The notes: generated by a model from the sequence alone, not told the origin. Positions 22,498 to 31,600 are shown, counted from the stretch's first letter. The stretch: 37,034 bases of DNA from Pseudomonadales bacterium (GCA_007131295.1 SLQW01000129.1:1-37034); one strand, 5' to 3'. Made by a program: numbers and translations.

Positions 22498-24072
22498 ATG
22501 ACTGATTCCGAGCAGGCCTCCGAGCCTGGTAGCCATCTGGGAACTGTACCGGCCGCTACCGTTGCGGCTCTCGATCTCGGATCCAACTCCTTTCACATGA
22601 TCGTCGCCCGTTTCGCCGGCAATCGTCTGATGGTGCTCGATCGACTGAAAGACATGGTGCGCCTCGCCGCCGGACTCGACCGCCAAAATCGCCTCAGCCC
22701 TGAGGTTATGCAACGCGCGCTGGCGAGTCTCGAGCGCATGGCTCAACGCATCCGGGACCTGCCGGAAGCGAACGTTCGGGTGGTCGGTACGAATACCTTG
22801 CGCAAGGCCCGCAACGGCGCCGAGTTCGTCGAGCGAGCCGGTGCCGTACTGGGACGCGAAGTGGAGATCATCTCCGGCCGGGAAGAGGCGCGTCTGATCT
22901 ATCTCGGCGCCTCCCATGCGCTCGAGGACAACATGGAGCGCCGCCTCGTGGTGGACATCGGGGGCGGCTCCACCGAACTCGTCCTTGGCCACCAGTTCCA
23001 ACCCGAGACCATGGACAGCCTGTACATGGGCTGCGTCAGCATGAGCTCGGAGTTCTTCCCCACCGGCCGCATCACGGCGGCAGCCATGAAGGCCGCCGAG
23101 CTCGCCGCGCGCCAGGAACTCGAGCCGGTCGTCGAGCGCTACCGCAGCAGAGGCTGGGATTCCGCGATCGGTGCATCCGGGACGATCCTGGCGATCCAGG
23201 ACGTAGTCGCAGCGCAAGGCTGGAGCTCGGAGCGCATCACCGCCGATGCCTTGAAGAAGCTGAAGGCCCAGCTCATCAGTCACGGACAGGTCGATAAACT
23301 TGCCCTGCCGAGGCTGCCGGGGCAGCGGGCACCGGTCTTTCCCGGCGGCGTCGCGATCCTGACGGCCGTCTTCAAGGCACTCGGGATCGACCAGATGCAG
23401 ATCACCTCAGGCGCACTGCGCGAGGGCCTGCTCTGGGACCTCCTTGGCCGCCAGCACCAGTCCGACATCCGCGAGCAGACCGTCACCGACCTCAGCGCCC
23501 GCTATCACGTCGACCCGGAACAGGCCCTGGCCGTCCGCGAAACGGCACTGCAGCTGCTCGCAGCAGTCGCGGAACCCTGGCAGCTCACCGACCCGGAAAT
23601 GCCGCAGCTCCTGCGCTGGGCATCCCAGCTGCATGAGATCGGCATGGACATCGCCTACTCCCAGTATCACAAGCACGGAAGCTACCTGCTGCAGAACCTG
23701 GAAATGCCGGGTTTCTCGCGCACGGAACAGCACAAACTCGCACTTCTGGTCCGCCTGCATCGTCGCAAGCTGCCGCGCGCAGAACTGGAGACCTTCCCGC
23801 TCGAGAAGCCACAGGAACTCATGCAGCTGGCGTTGTTGTTGCGCTGCGCAGTGGTCCTGCATCGGGCACGCAATCAAACGCAGGCACCACCTCTTGCTCG
23901 GATCAAGGCACTGCCGAACGGAATCCACCTCGATTTCACGGGTCGCTGGCTGCGCCATCATCCCCTCACCAGGCTCGATCTCGCCGACGAAGCCCGCGCC
24001 TGGGCCGGACTCGGTATCGGGCTCACGTTCGCAGACGCTGAAGGTAGCAGCGAGAACGCTGCGGCCGGTTAA
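22498..24072 (+). CDS. ppx: Exopolyphosphatase / guanosine pentaphosphatase family (Ppx/GppA)
   Basis: 524 residues. The ASKHA-fold phosphate loops are AALDLGSNSFHM (residues 24-34) and VVDIGGGSTELVLG. RVVGTNTLRKARN and ISGREEARLIYLG are family motifs. The C-terminal half is HD-like helical (LRWASQLHEIGMDIAYSQYHKHGSYLL). It hydrolyses terminal phosphate from polyphosphate or pppGpp. Length and C-terminal region fit Ppx over shorter single-domain forms. The ATG at 22498 is preceded by CACGGACACC, a weak site. It converges on ppk so tightly that a single TTAA (24069-24072) gives both stop codons. The arrangement pairs synthesis and degradation of polyphosphate, but on opposite strands. Confidence 0.93.
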   Translation: MTDSEQASEPGSHLGTVPAATVAALDLGSNSFHMIVARFAGNRLMVLDRLKDMVRLAAGLDRQNRLSPEVMQRALASLERMAQRIRDLPEANVRVVGTNTLRKARNGAEFVERAGAVLGREVEIISGREEARLIYLGASHALEDNMERRLVVDIGGGSTELVLGHQFQPETMDSLYMGCVSMSSEFFPTGRITAAAMKAAELAARQELEPVVERYRSRGWDSAIGASGTILAIQDVVAAQGWSSERITADALKKLKAQLISHGQVDKLALPRLPGQRAPVFPGGVAILTAVFKALGIDQMQITSGALREGLLWDLLGRQHQSDIREQTVTDLSARYHVDPEQALAVRETALQLLAAVAEPWQLTDPEMPQLLRWASQLHEIGMDIAYSQYHKHGSYLLQNLEMPGFSRTEQHKLALLVRLHRRKLPRAELETFPLEKPQELMQLALLLRCAVVLHRARNQTQAPPLARIKALPNGIHLDFTGRWLRHHPLTRLDLADEARAWAGLGIGLTFADAEGSSENAAAG

Positions 24073-26141
24073 TCCGTCAACTGCTCCAACAGGACTTCCT
24101 GGGCTGCGCGCCGGCGGCCATGTCCATGGCCGGCACGGCGGTAGCTGCCGTCGCTCTGCAGCAGCCAGGCCTGGCAGTTGTCGGAGAGATAGTTGAGGAG
24201 GGATTCCTCGATCATCCGCTGCCGGATGCGTCGATCCTCGATGGGGAAAGCGATCTCCACCCGCCGGAAGAAGTTGCGGTCCATCCAGTCCGCACTGGAG
24301 AGGTAAAGACGTTCCTCGTCATCACCGTTCTCGAAGTAGAACACGCGCGTGTGCTCCAGAAACCGGCCGACGATCGATCGCACGCTGATGTTCTCAGAGA
24401 CGCCGGTGATGCCCGGACGCAGGGAGCACACGCCGCGAACGATGAGGTCGATGCGCACTCCGGCCTGGGACGCCGCGTAGAGCGCCTGGATGATCTGTGG
24501 TTCCACCAGTGAATTCATTTTCGCCATGATCCGCGCCGGCTTGCCTGCGCGCGCGTTCTCGGCCTCCTGCGCGATCCTGTCGAGCATGTATCGATGCAGC
24601 GTGAATGGCGATTGCACCAGCTTTTTCAGACGCACCACGCGTCCCATCGCCGTCAGCTGCTGGAACACCTTCTGCACGTCCTCGGCGATGGCCGCATCGC
24701 AGGTGAACAGGCCGTAGTCCGTGTACAGGCGCGCCGTGCGTGCGTGGTAGTTGCCGGTCCCCATGTGCACGTAACGGCGGAGCTGACGACCCTCGCGACG
24801 CACGACGAGCAGGGTCTTGGCATGGGTCTTGTGGCCGACCACGCCGTAGACCACATGTGCGCCGGCCTCCTGCAGCGTGTTGGCCAGTTCGATGTTGGCT
24901 TCCTCGTCGAATCGCGCCCGGAGTTCCACCACCACCGTAACTTCCTTGCCGTTGCGCGCCGCCTCCACCAGCGCCTTGACCACCGCGGAGTCCGGGCCGG
25001 TTCGGTACAGGCACTGGCGGATCGCAAGCACTCCGGGATCGCGCGCGGCCTGGCGCAGGAAGTCGATCACAGGCGCAAAAGACTCGAACGGATGGTGCAG
25101 CAGCAGATCGCCGCGGCGTATGACGTCGAACATGTCGTCATTGCGCCGGATGCGGTTCGGAATGCGGGGAAGGAACGGCGTATACTTGAGGTCGGGGCGA
25201 TCCACCAGTTCGGCGACGGTCATCAGGCGTGTCAGATTGACCGGCCCGTTACAACGGTAGACGTCGGACTCCTCGAGTTCGAACTGCCGCATGAGGAACT
25301 GTTCCACATCCTCCGGACAGTCGTCCGCCACCTCGAGGCGAACCTCGTCGCCGAAGCGGCGCGATGACAGCTCACCCTCGAGCGCGAGCTTGAGGTCGTC
25401 CACCTCCTCCTCGTCGACGAACAGGTCCGAATTGCGAGTGACCCGGAACTGATAACAGCCAGTGGCGGTCATGCCCGGGAACAGATCTGAGACGTGGGCG
25501 TGGATGATCGAGGAAAGGAACACGAAGTCGAAAGCACCGCCACTGCTCGACTCCGGCAGAGGCACCAGACGCGGCAGCGAACGCGGCGCGCCGACGATGG
25601 CCATACCGCTGTTGCGGCCGAATGCGTCCTTCCCCTCCAGAGTGACGATGAACGTAAGGCTCTTGTTCAGGACCCGCGGAAAAGGATGCGCCGGATCGAG
25701 GGCGATGGGACTCAGGATCGGCGCCAGCTCGCGGTTGAAGTAGCGCTTCAACCATCCGGCCTGTCGCCGATTCCATTCGTTCCGTTTCAGGAAGCGGATA
25801 TCCTCCTGCGCGAGACGCGGTATGAGCACGTCGTTGAGCACCTGGTACTGCTCGCTCATGAGTTCATGAACCGCGTCGGAAATACGCTTGAGCTGATCCG
25901 CAGGCGAAAGGTTGTCCGGACCACGCTGGGTCGCCCCATAGGCGAGTTGCTGCTTGAGCCCCGACACCCGGATTTCGAAGAACTCGTCCAGATTCGAGGC
26001 CGAAATGCACAGGAATTTGACCCGCTCGAGCAGCGGAACGGTTTCGTCCCGGGCCTGCTCGAGCACTCGCCGATTGAACTCGAGCAGCGCCAGCTCGCGG
26101 TTGATGTAGAGGTCCGGATTGCTGAGATTGATGGCGTCCAT
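24069..26141 (-). CDS. ppk1: Polyphosphate kinase 1
   Basis: 690 residues, the usual Ppk1 length, with N, head, C1 and C2 domains. The N domain begins YINRELALLEFNRRVLEQA. The C1 phosphodiesterase-like region contains VVGHKTHAKTLLVVRR, whose His aligns with the autophosphorylated histidine of E. coli Ppk. RFLEHTRVFYFENGDDEERLYLSSADWM, read as consecutive motifs, supplies the second essential His. It makes polyphosphate from ATP reversibly at the membrane. The ATG at 26141 is chosen because family homology begins at NLSNPDLYINREL; an upstream frame to 26315 overlaps cmoA antisense. It is divergent from cmoA (79 bp between starts) and convergent with ppx. No convincing Pho box is seen upstream. 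Confidence 0.95.
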   Translation of the reverse strand: MDAINLSNPDLYINRELALLEFNRRVLEQARDETVPLLERVKFLCISASNLDEFFEIRVSGLKQQLAYGATQRGPDNLSPADQLKRISDAVHELMSEQYQVLNDVLIPRLAQEDIRFLKRNEWNRRQAGWLKRYFNRELAPILSPIALDPAHPFPRVLNKSLTFIVTLEGKDAFGRNSGMAIVGAPRSLPRLVPLPESSSGGAFDFVFLSSIIHAHVSDLFPGMTATGCYQFRVTRNSDLFVDEEEVDDLKLALEGELSSRRFGDEVRLEVADDCPEDVEQFLMRQFELEESDVYRCNGPVNLTRLMTVAELVDRPDLKYTPFLPRIPNRIRRNDDMFDVIRRGDLLLHHPFESFAPVIDFLRQAARDPGVLAIRQCLYRTGPDSAVVKALVEAARNGKEVTVVVELRARFDEEANIELANTLQEAGAHVVYGVVGHKTHAKTLLVVRREGRQLRRYVHMGTGNYHARTARLYTDYGLFTCDAAIAEDVQKVFQQLTAMGRVVRLKKLVQSPFTLHRYMLDRIAQEAENARAGKPARIMAKMNSLVEPQIIQALYAASQAGVRIDLIVRGVCSLRPGITGVSENISVRSIVGRFLEHTRVFYFENGDDEERLYLSSADWMDRNFFRRVEIAFPIEDRRIRQRMIEESLLNYLSDNCQAWLLQSDGSYRRAGHGHGRRRAAQEVLLEQLTD

Positions 26142-26220
26142 GATACGGCCGTCCGTTTCGGTCAAAGAATTATGGCAAAGAAGTGAAACGAGTTGGTGAC
26201 AACGCCGGGGACGAGGACCC

Positions 26221-26964
26221 ATGAGTGACGGTGAGGACAGACTGTTCGCCGACGGCACTGCCGCACCGGGAAGTTTCCGGTTCGATGCTCGCGTGGCCGG
26301 GGTATTCGACGACATGATCCGGCGCTCCGTACCGGGTTACGCCGCTACAGTGAGCCTCTCCGGCTGGCTCGCCGCGCGTTTCGCGCAACCCGGAACGGCC
26401 TGCTACGACCTCGGTTGCTCTCTAGGCGCGACGCTTCTCGCCTGCGCCGAGGGCCTGCGGAAGCGTGGCGTAGAGGGGGTCGAGCTGATCGGCGTCGATG
26501 CCTCCGGATCGATGGTCGAACGGGCACGGCAGCGTCTCGGCCCCGCCATCGGCGGGCGTGCACCACGACTGATCGAGGCCGACGTGCGCAGCGTAGCGTT
26601 GGAGTCGGCATCCGTGGTGATTCTGAACTGGACCCTGCAGTTTCTGCCGCTGGAAGACCGCGTCTCCCTGCTCGAACGGGTCTTCGCCGCGCTCACGCCG
26701 GCAGGCGTCCTGATTCTGAGCGAGAAGGTTGTCGAAGACGACGCCGTCGCCGACGCGCTGCTGCGGCAACTGCACGAGGACTTCAAACGCTCGCAGGGCT
26801 ATTCGGAACTCGAGATCGCTGCCAAGCGCAGCGCACTGGAAGCCGTTTTAGTGCCCGAAACCTGCTCTAACCACATCCAGCGCTTGCGCAGCATCGGCTT
26901 CACGCCTGTGATCGTCTGCCAGCGCCAGCTCAACTTCGCCTCCTTTCTGGCAGTGAAGCCGTGA
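26221..26964 (+). CDS. cmoA: Carboxy-S-adenosyl-L-methionine synthase CmoA
   Basis: 247 residues, the normal CmoA length. SFRFDARVAGVFDDMIRRSVPGY is the family N-terminus, CYDLGCSLGATLLA the SAM/prephenate-binding motif I, GVDASGSMVERA motif II, and VVILNWTLQFLPLEDR and FKRSQGYSELEIAAKR follow. It converts SAM and prephenate to carboxy-SAM, the donor for uridine-5-oxyacetic acid at tRNA position 34. The ATG follows GAGGA. The stop overlaps cmoB (GTGA at 26961-26964), matching the usual operon. This pair supports a gammaproteobacterial or related origin. Confidence 0.96.
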   Translation: MSDGEDRLFADGTAAPGSFRFDARVAGVFDDMIRRSVPGYAATVSLSGWLAARFAQPGTACYDLGCSLGATLLACAEGLRKRGVEGVELIGVDASGSMVERARQRLGPAIGGRAPRLIEADVRSVALESASVVILNWTLQFLPLEDRVSLLERVFAALTPAGVLILSEKVVEDDAVADALLRQLHEDFKRSQGYSELEIAAKRSALEAVLVPETCSNHIQRLRSIGFTPVIVCQRQLNFASFLAVKP

Positions 26965-27962
26965 GGGTGGGCGACCCGTTCGCAGCGTACACGGGCCATG
27001 CGCTGGCAGATCGTCTCACCGCCCTGGGCCTCGGCCACTGGAATCCCGCCGTATCCGCACGCGTCGATGCCGCCATCGCACCCGGGCGCCACGGCGATCT
27101 CCAGACCTGGCGCAGCGCCCTCACCGAACTTGCCGACCTGCCTCGCTCACCCCTGGATCCCGCCAGTACGGGCGTGGCGACGGCCGCTGCGGCCACCCTG
27201 GCACCCGCCCGCCGCAGGCAGCTGGAGGAAACGCTCAAGACCCTGCAGCCATGGCGCAAAGGCCCGTTCCGGCTGTACGGGGTCGAGATCGATGCGGAGT
27301 GGCGCTCGGACCTCAAATGGTCGCGGGTCGCAACCTCCGGCGTCGATCTCAGGGGTCGCCGGATCCTGGACGTCGGCTGCGGCAACAGCTGGTACGCCTG
27401 GCGCATGCTGGCCGCAGGCGCTGCCAGTGTGGTCGGGGTCGATCCGACCCTGAAATACGTGGTCCAGGCCTGGGCCGTAGCCCGTTGCCTGACGCCCAAC
27501 GCGGTGGAAGTCCTGCCGCTTTCGCTGGAGGATCTGCCGCCAGGGCGCGGTGAATTCGATCGGGTGTTCTCCATGGGTGTGATCTATCACCGCCGCGCCC
27601 CCATGGAGCATCTCGCGACCCTGCGCTCCTATCTCGCCCCCGGCGGCGTCCTGCTGCTCGAGAGCCTGGTCGTCCCTGGGGGGGCCAGTACCTGCCTGAT
27701 CCCCCTGCAGCGTTACGCCAGGATGCGCAACGTCTGGTTCGTTCCATCAGCCGAGGCACTCGCACGCTGGTTACGCCGCAGTGGTTTCGACGCCGTGGAA
27801 ATCATCGACGAGCGTCCGACCACCACCGAAGAGCAGCGTGCCACCGCCTGGATGCCGTTCGAGTCCCTCGCTGCCTCACTTGACCCCGCCGATCCGACGC
27901 GTACCGTTGAGGGCTACCCGGCACCGCGCCGAGCCCTGCTCGCAGCGCGCCGCAGCAGCTAG
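26961..27962 (+). CDS. cmoB: tRNA U34 carboxymethyltransferase CmoB
   Basis: 333 residues, slightly longer than E. coli CmoB. The N-terminal helical domain precedes KGPFRLYGVEIDAEWRSDLKW, a family hallmark. The methyltransferase domain starts at RRILDVGCGNSWYAWRMLAAGA, with VVGVDPTLKYVVQ as motif II; VFSMGVIYHRRAPMEHL and LLLESLVVPG follow. It transfers the carboxymethyl group from carboxy-SAM to 5-hydroxyuridine at the wobble position, giving cmo5U and wider codon reading. The GTG start is fixed by the 4-nt overlap with cmoA. A small membrane protein gene starts 10 bp downstream. Confidence 0.96.
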   Translation: MRVGDPFAAYTGHALADRLTALGLGHWNPAVSARVDAAIAPGRHGDLQTWRSALTELADLPRSPLDPASTGVATAAAATLAPARRRQLEETLKTLQPWRKGPFRLYGVEIDAEWRSDLKWSRVATSGVDLRGRRILDVGCGNSWYAWRMLAAGAASVVGVDPTLKYVVQAWAVARCLTPNAVEVLPLSLEDLPPGRGEFDRVFSMGVIYHRRAPMEHLATLRSYLAPGGVLLLESLVVPGGASTCLIPLQRYARMRNVWFVPSAEALARWLRRSGFDAVEIIDERPTTTEEQRATAWMPFESLAASLDPADPTRTVEGYPAPRRALLAARRSS

Positions 27963-27972
27963 AGAATCTTGC

Positions 27973-28344
27973 ATGCAATTCAGACGCTACCTCGGTCGCG
28001 AGCGTCAGATCGAAGCGCTCTATACGGCCCTGCGGGAGGCCGAAGGCAAGGCCCGCCATCCCGCCGAGCTCAGCCGCGAGGTCGGGCTCGACATGCTGGC
28101 GATCCGGGAACGCCTCGATGCCTGCCCGGAGTTGTTCGTGCGCCTGCCACGCAACCCCGAGGGCCTCGTCCGCTATCGCATCACCAGCAGTGCGGCCACC
28201 CTGGACCCGGAGCAGGTCACCGCGCTCATCAAGCGGCGCGCGCGCAGCGAGCAGCTACAGCTGGCAGCAGGCATTGCGATCATCGCCAGCTTCGGGCTCA
28301 TCATCCTGCTGACCGTGATTCCGTCCACCTCCCTGTTCCTGTGA
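27973..28344 (+). CDS. Small single-pass membrane protein of unknown function
   Basis: 123 residues, family not recognised. Residues 1-75 form a soluble, charged helical region (RQIEALYTALREAEGKARHPAELSREVGLDMLAIRERLDACPEL, read in parts) that resembles a winged-helix or helix-turn-helix layout followed by VRYRITS. A basic stretch, IKRRARSEQ, leads to one transmembrane helix at about 97-118 (AAGIAIIASFGLIILLTVIP) and a five-residue tail. This order suggests a C-terminal membrane anchor with the soluble part in the cytoplasm. The ATG at 27973 has a weak site (GAGAAT). It sits 10 bp from both cmoB and the following acyl-CoA dehydrogenase homologue, so it is co-transcribed. Confidence 0.75.
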   Translation: MQFRRYLGRERQIEALYTALREAEGKARHPAELSREVGLDMLAIRERLDACPELFVRLPRNPEGLVRYRITSSAATLDPEQVTALIKRRARSEQLQLAAGIAIIASFGLIILLTVIPSTSLFL

Positions 28345-28354
28345 CGCAGCAGCG

Positions 28355-29473
28355 ATGCCGGAACAGCTCGAATCCAGCCAGCGGACCCTGAAGGAGCGCA
28401 CCGAGACATTCGTCGCCGCACGTCTCGAACCGCTCTCCAGTCAGCATGCAGACGACGACGAAAGCCTGCGCAGGGAAGTCATCGCCGCATCCCGGGAAGC
28501 AGGCCTGTTCGGTATCGCGCAGCCGCGGCGGCACGGCGGCCTGGAAGCCGGAATCGTCGAGCAGACCGTGGTCCGGGAAGCGCTGGCAGCAAGCGGTCTC
28601 CCCGCACGCCGCCATGTTCTCGGTCCGGGCCCGGGCTTTCTCGCCGCAGCCACGGGAACCCTCGCCGAGCGCTATCTGGAACCACTCCTGCGCGGCGAGA
28701 TCCGCACGGCGTTTGCCTTCACGGATCGCCGCGAAGGCCCGCCGACCGAGGCGCGCCGGAACGGCGGCCACTGGACGATCTCCGGCACCAAAGCCTACGT
28801 TACCGGAGGCGCCGACGCCGACTGCTTTGGCGTCGTGGCGCGTCTGGCCGACGCTGAGGGCAGCCTGTTCGCCGTGGTCGATACGGACGCACCGGGCCTT
28901 ACCGTGTCGGCACCGTTCCGCTCCCTGGACGGATCTCATCACGTGAGCCTGACGTTCGCTGATGTCCGCGTCGACGACGACCATCTGCTCGGAGCACCGG
29001 GAGAAGGTCTGCCGCGCGCCATGCGGCAGATCGGCGACACTCGTCTCGCCATGAGCGCCGAGGCCTGCGGCCTCATGCAGTTCGTCCTGGCGCAGCTCGA
29101 GCAGCATCTGCTGGCACCCCACCGCAGCGGTTCAGCGCTGGCCGACCGGGAAGGCGTCCGTCTGCGTTTCGCTGATGCCCGGATTGCAGCCTATGCGGCC
29201 CGCAGCATGCTCTACCGGAGTGCCCGTCTCGCAGCGACCGGGGAGAACGTCGTCAACGAAGTCATCGCATGCAAGGTTTTCGCCAGCGAAACCCTCGGCG
29301 GTATCGTCGACACCGCGATTCAACTCGAGGGCGGTCACGCCCTCGTTGAAGGCCACCCCCTGGAGCGGCTTTATCGGGAGGTGCGGGTGCTGAGGCTTGC
29401 AGAAGGCGCGAACGATCTGCTGCGCTTGAACCTCGCCCGAGGCCGCTTCGAACTCGGCAAGGGCAGGATCTGA
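28355..29473 (+). CDS. Acyl-CoA dehydrogenase family protein
   Basis: 372 residues with the acyl-CoA dehydrogenase architecture. The N-terminal helical domain has GLFGIAQPRRHGGLEAG, the middle domain includes TAFAFTDRREGP and GGHWTISGTKAYVTGGADADCFGVVA, and the C-terminal helical domain ends RLAEGANDLLRLNLARGRFELG. The Glu of AEGAND aligns with the catalytic base of the medium-chain group. The FAD motif is less conserved than in the homologue at 9895 (TDRREGPPTEA in place of EPGAGSD), so it may act on an unusual substrate or be a non-classical member. It is the last gene of the cmoAB run, an association I would not predict from function, and is convergent with a phytanoyl-CoA dioxygenase-like gene 7 bp away. 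Confidence 0.87.
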   Translation: MPEQLESSQRTLKERTETFVAARLEPLSSQHADDDESLRREVIAASREAGLFGIAQPRRHGGLEAGIVEQTVVREALAASGLPARRHVLGPGPGFLAAATGTLAERYLEPLLRGEIRTAFAFTDRREGPPTEARRNGGHWTISGTKAYVTGGADADCFGVVARLADAEGSLFAVVDTDAPGLTVSAPFRSLDGSHHVSLTFADVRVDDDHLLGAPGEGLPRAMRQIGDTRLAMSAEACGLMQFVLAQLEQHLLAPHRSGSALADREGVRLRFADARIAAYAARSMLYRSARLAATGENVVNEVIACKVFASETLGGIVDTAIQLEGGHALVEGHPLERLYREVRVLRLAEGANDLLRLNLARGRFELGKGRI

Positions 29474-29480
29474 TCCGTAC

Positions 29481-30269
29481 TCACGCTTCCCGCATGGGCA
29501 GCGACGGATAGTTCGCGGAGCGCGTGCCCGGTATCGGGAAATTGTCGTCGCGGTGGTACGTGAACACGGCGGACAGCTTGACCGAATCACTGCGGTTCAT
29601 ACCTGCCGCGTGAAAGGTTTGAGCATCGAAGAAGACGACGTCTCCCGCCTTCAACTCCACCAGCACAGCAGAGTCGATGAGCTCCTGGTTCTCCGGTAAT
29701 TCCGGACGCAGGAAGAGCTCCGCATCGAGCCGTCCGCGATCGAGCTGCTCGCGATGACTCTTGGGAATCATTTGCAGCGCACCGTTGGCCGCTATCTCGT
29801 CGCCCAGCGCCAGCCAGACACTGATCAGCTCAGGCCGATCGAAGGACCAATAGCGGATGTCCTGATGCCAGAGCGTGGCGCTGGAATACCCAGGATGCTT
29901 GGTCATGATGCAATTGTGATGGCTCTGCGCCAAACAGACCGGCCCATTGAGCATCTCGGCCAGACGACGGCCGAGCATGGGCGAAGTCGCCCAGTCGCGG
30001 AAGCTCTTATCCCGGGTAATCGCATGAAGCAGGCGTCGTGGCGTCTCCCCGCCCTCATCGAGCCGGCTGCCAGGCGCTCCCGGGTAGTGTACGTCCGCCT
30101 CGAACTCGGCAGGCCCTAGCAACGGGTCCAGAGAGGCCAGGGCAACGTCGCGCATACGCTCCACCAGCCCGGAATCGGCCAGGCCCTGCAGCACGAGGAA
30201 CCCGTCCTGCTCGAAGCGCTGCAGCTCGATTTCGCTCAAACTGCGATCCGCGGTCCCTGAAACACTCAT
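29481..30269 (-). CDS. Phytanoyl-CoA dioxygenase (PhyH) family protein
   Basis: 262 residues of the Fe(II)/2-oxoglutarate-dependent PhyH family. The iron ligands are H135 and D137 in LWHQDIRYW and a distal His in FDAQTFHAAGMNRS (about 220), with the nearby Arg (226) placed to bind 2-oxoglutarate. EIELQRFEQDGFLVLQGL is the usual N-terminus. Members hydroxylate diverse small molecules, including branched acyl-CoAs, ectoine and secondary metabolites. The core metal triad is intact, so it is likely active, but the substrate is not readable. The ATG at 30269 has a weak site (CTGGCGACGTAA). It is a single gene, divergent from the secreted protein at 30392. Confidence 0.88.
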   Translation of the reverse strand: MSVSGTADRSLSEIELQRFEQDGFLVLQGLADSGLVERMRDVALASLDPLLGPAEFEADVHYPGAPGSRLDEGGETPRRLLHAITRDKSFRDWATSPMLGRRLAEMLNGPVCLAQSHHNCIMTKHPGYSSATLWHQDIRYWSFDRPELISVWLALGDEIAANGALQMIPKSHREQLDRGRLDAELFLRPELPENQELIDSAVLVELKAGDVVFFDAQTFHAAGMNRSDSVKLSAVFTYHRDDNFPIPGTRSANYPSLPMREA

Positions 30270-30391
30270 TTACGTCGCCAGTCGCTCGGGGGTCGCCACG
30301 TTATCACTCCCCCAGCCAGGCGGAAACGGCTTGCATCCACCGCGACGGCTGGTCATGTTGCAGAACGTTGGCCCCGATCCTGGAGAGTATC

Positions 30392-30910
30392 GTGCGAGTC
30401 CCGTTCGTCCTCGCGTTGTTCCTCGCTCTGCCGGTTCAGGCGAGCATCCTTCCAGAGGTGCCCCCGGAAGGACTGCGCATCACCGTATCGATCAGCTGCG
30501 ACTTCGAACAGCGCTGGTGGGAGGCCGCGTTTTATCCGAGCAGCAGCCTGCCGTTGGAAGTGCGCTGGCGAGCGCCAACCATGCGCGGGGCGCAACCCCG
30601 GGAGCAGATCAGGGACCTGACGCCGGATGCGCGCGACGAGCTGTATCGCAGTGCTCGCGCCGCCTTCGACGACTTCCGCCTCGACCGCCGCCCGCCCCTT
30701 CTCGGAGACACGGACGCCGACCCCTGGTACGGATCCCGAACCCTGTCTCTAAGCGCCCTGATCCTCGACGCGGGCCTCGGCCGCGTCGACCGGATCGATC
30801 TTGCCATCGACCTGCTGCCCGGGCGCGCACTCTATGCGGACGCGCGTGCCTTGCTGGACCATCTAGGTCGCCTGGCAACGCCCCTGAATCCGAATCTGGA
30901 CTGTCGCTGA
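30392..30910 (+). CDS. Secreted protein of unknown function
   Basis: 172 residues, no family recognised. The GTG at 30392 is preceded by TGGAG at 6-7 nt. The first 18 residues (VRVPFVLALFLALPVQAS after start) form a clear signal peptide, so export to the periplasm is likely. The mature part is Arg/Asp/Leu-rich with one Cys near the start (SISCDFEQRWWEAAF) and one at the end (NLDCR), which could form a disulfide. DARDELYRSARAAFDDFRL is probably helical. A longer open frame to 30038 would run back through the divergent dioxygenase and is rejected. The 134 bp downstream contain no gene. Confidence 0.7.
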   Translation: MRVPFVLALFLALPVQASILPEVPPEGLRITVSISCDFEQRWWEAAFYPSSSLPLEVRWRAPTMRGAQPREQIRDLTPDARDELYRSARAAFDDFRLDRRPPLLGDTDADPWYGSRTLSLSALILDAGLGRVDRIDLAIDLLPGRALYADARALLDHLGRLATPLNPNLDCR

Positions 30911-31044
30911 GTAGTCTCGGCCTCGTTGCAGTCGACTACACCCGAAAACCCCGGCATGACGTCCGCCTTGCTCCGGAGTATGCTCGGATGGGGACGTGAC
31001 CGAGGGTGGCCGCGGGGATAGGGCCGCCCAGGGAGAGACCGGAC

Positions 31045-31599
31045 ATGAAGCTCCGTCCGCATTGTCGTGTTCTGTACTTCGCGCTGTGCTTGCCACTGTT
31101 GCCCCTGACTGCCTCAACCACGCAGACCATCATGGGCGAATCATCGGCAAGGTTGTGTTTCGACTACGCCACGCATGGCACCGCCTCACCGCGCAGAGCG
31201 ATCGAGACCTGCACCCGAGCCATCAACGACGAGTCGCTGACCACGCGCGATCTGGCTGCGACCTATTCCAACCGCGGCATCATCCAGGCGGCCCGTGGTC
31301 GCTTCGAACTCGCGATCGAAGACTACGATCGCTCGCTGCAGCTCAATCCGACTCTGGTGCACGCGATGATCAATCGCGCCAATGCGCGCACGCGCCTGCG
31401 CCAGTTCAAGGAGGCGCTGGACGACTACGATCTCGCGAGCTTCTACAGCGAGGGCCGCAACGGGCTGGTGTTCTACAACCGCGCCATGCTTTTCATGCAG
31501 ATGGGGCGGGTCGAGAACGCCCGCGCCGACCTGCTGCGGGCGCTGGAGCTGCAGCCGGAATCGCTGCGCTACCGGGAGGCGCTTGCTTCGCTGAAGTGA
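31045..31599 (+). CDS. Secreted tetratricopeptide repeat protein
   Basis: 184 residues. A signal peptide (CRVLYFALCLPLLPLTAS) is followed by about three TPR units: ATYSNRGIIQAARGRFELAIEDYDRSLQLNP, then HAMINRANARTRLRQFKEALDDYDLAS, then VFYNRAMLFMQMGRVENARADLLRALELQP, each with the W/L-G/A-Y-A-P spacing. TPRs mediate protein-protein contacts; a periplasmic scaffold role is plausible but unproven. An N-terminal pair of Cys (RLCFDY and ETCTRA) may form a disulfide. The ATG at 31045 follows GGGAGAG. The stop lies 1 bp from the convergent aldehyde dehydrogenase stop. Confidence 0.85.
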   Translation: MKLRPHCRVLYFALCLPLLPLTASTTQTIMGESSARLCFDYATHGTASPRRAIETCTRAINDESLTTRDLAATYSNRGIIQAARGRFELAIEDYDRSLQLNPTLVHAMINRANARTRLRQFKEALDDYDLASFYSEGRNGLVFYNRAMLFMQMGRVENARADLLRALELQPESLRYREALASLK

Positions 31600-31600
31600 A

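Noticed and set aside
26150-26200. Pho box upstream of ppk1
   Set aside because: TTGTCAC and GTTTCAC half-sites occur on the minus strand, but they are separated by 6 nt, not 4, and the second is degenerate.
30911-30939. Intrinsic terminator after the secreted unknown protein
   Set aside because: GTAGTC and GACTAC pair over only 6 bp around a 17-nt loop, and no T-run follows.
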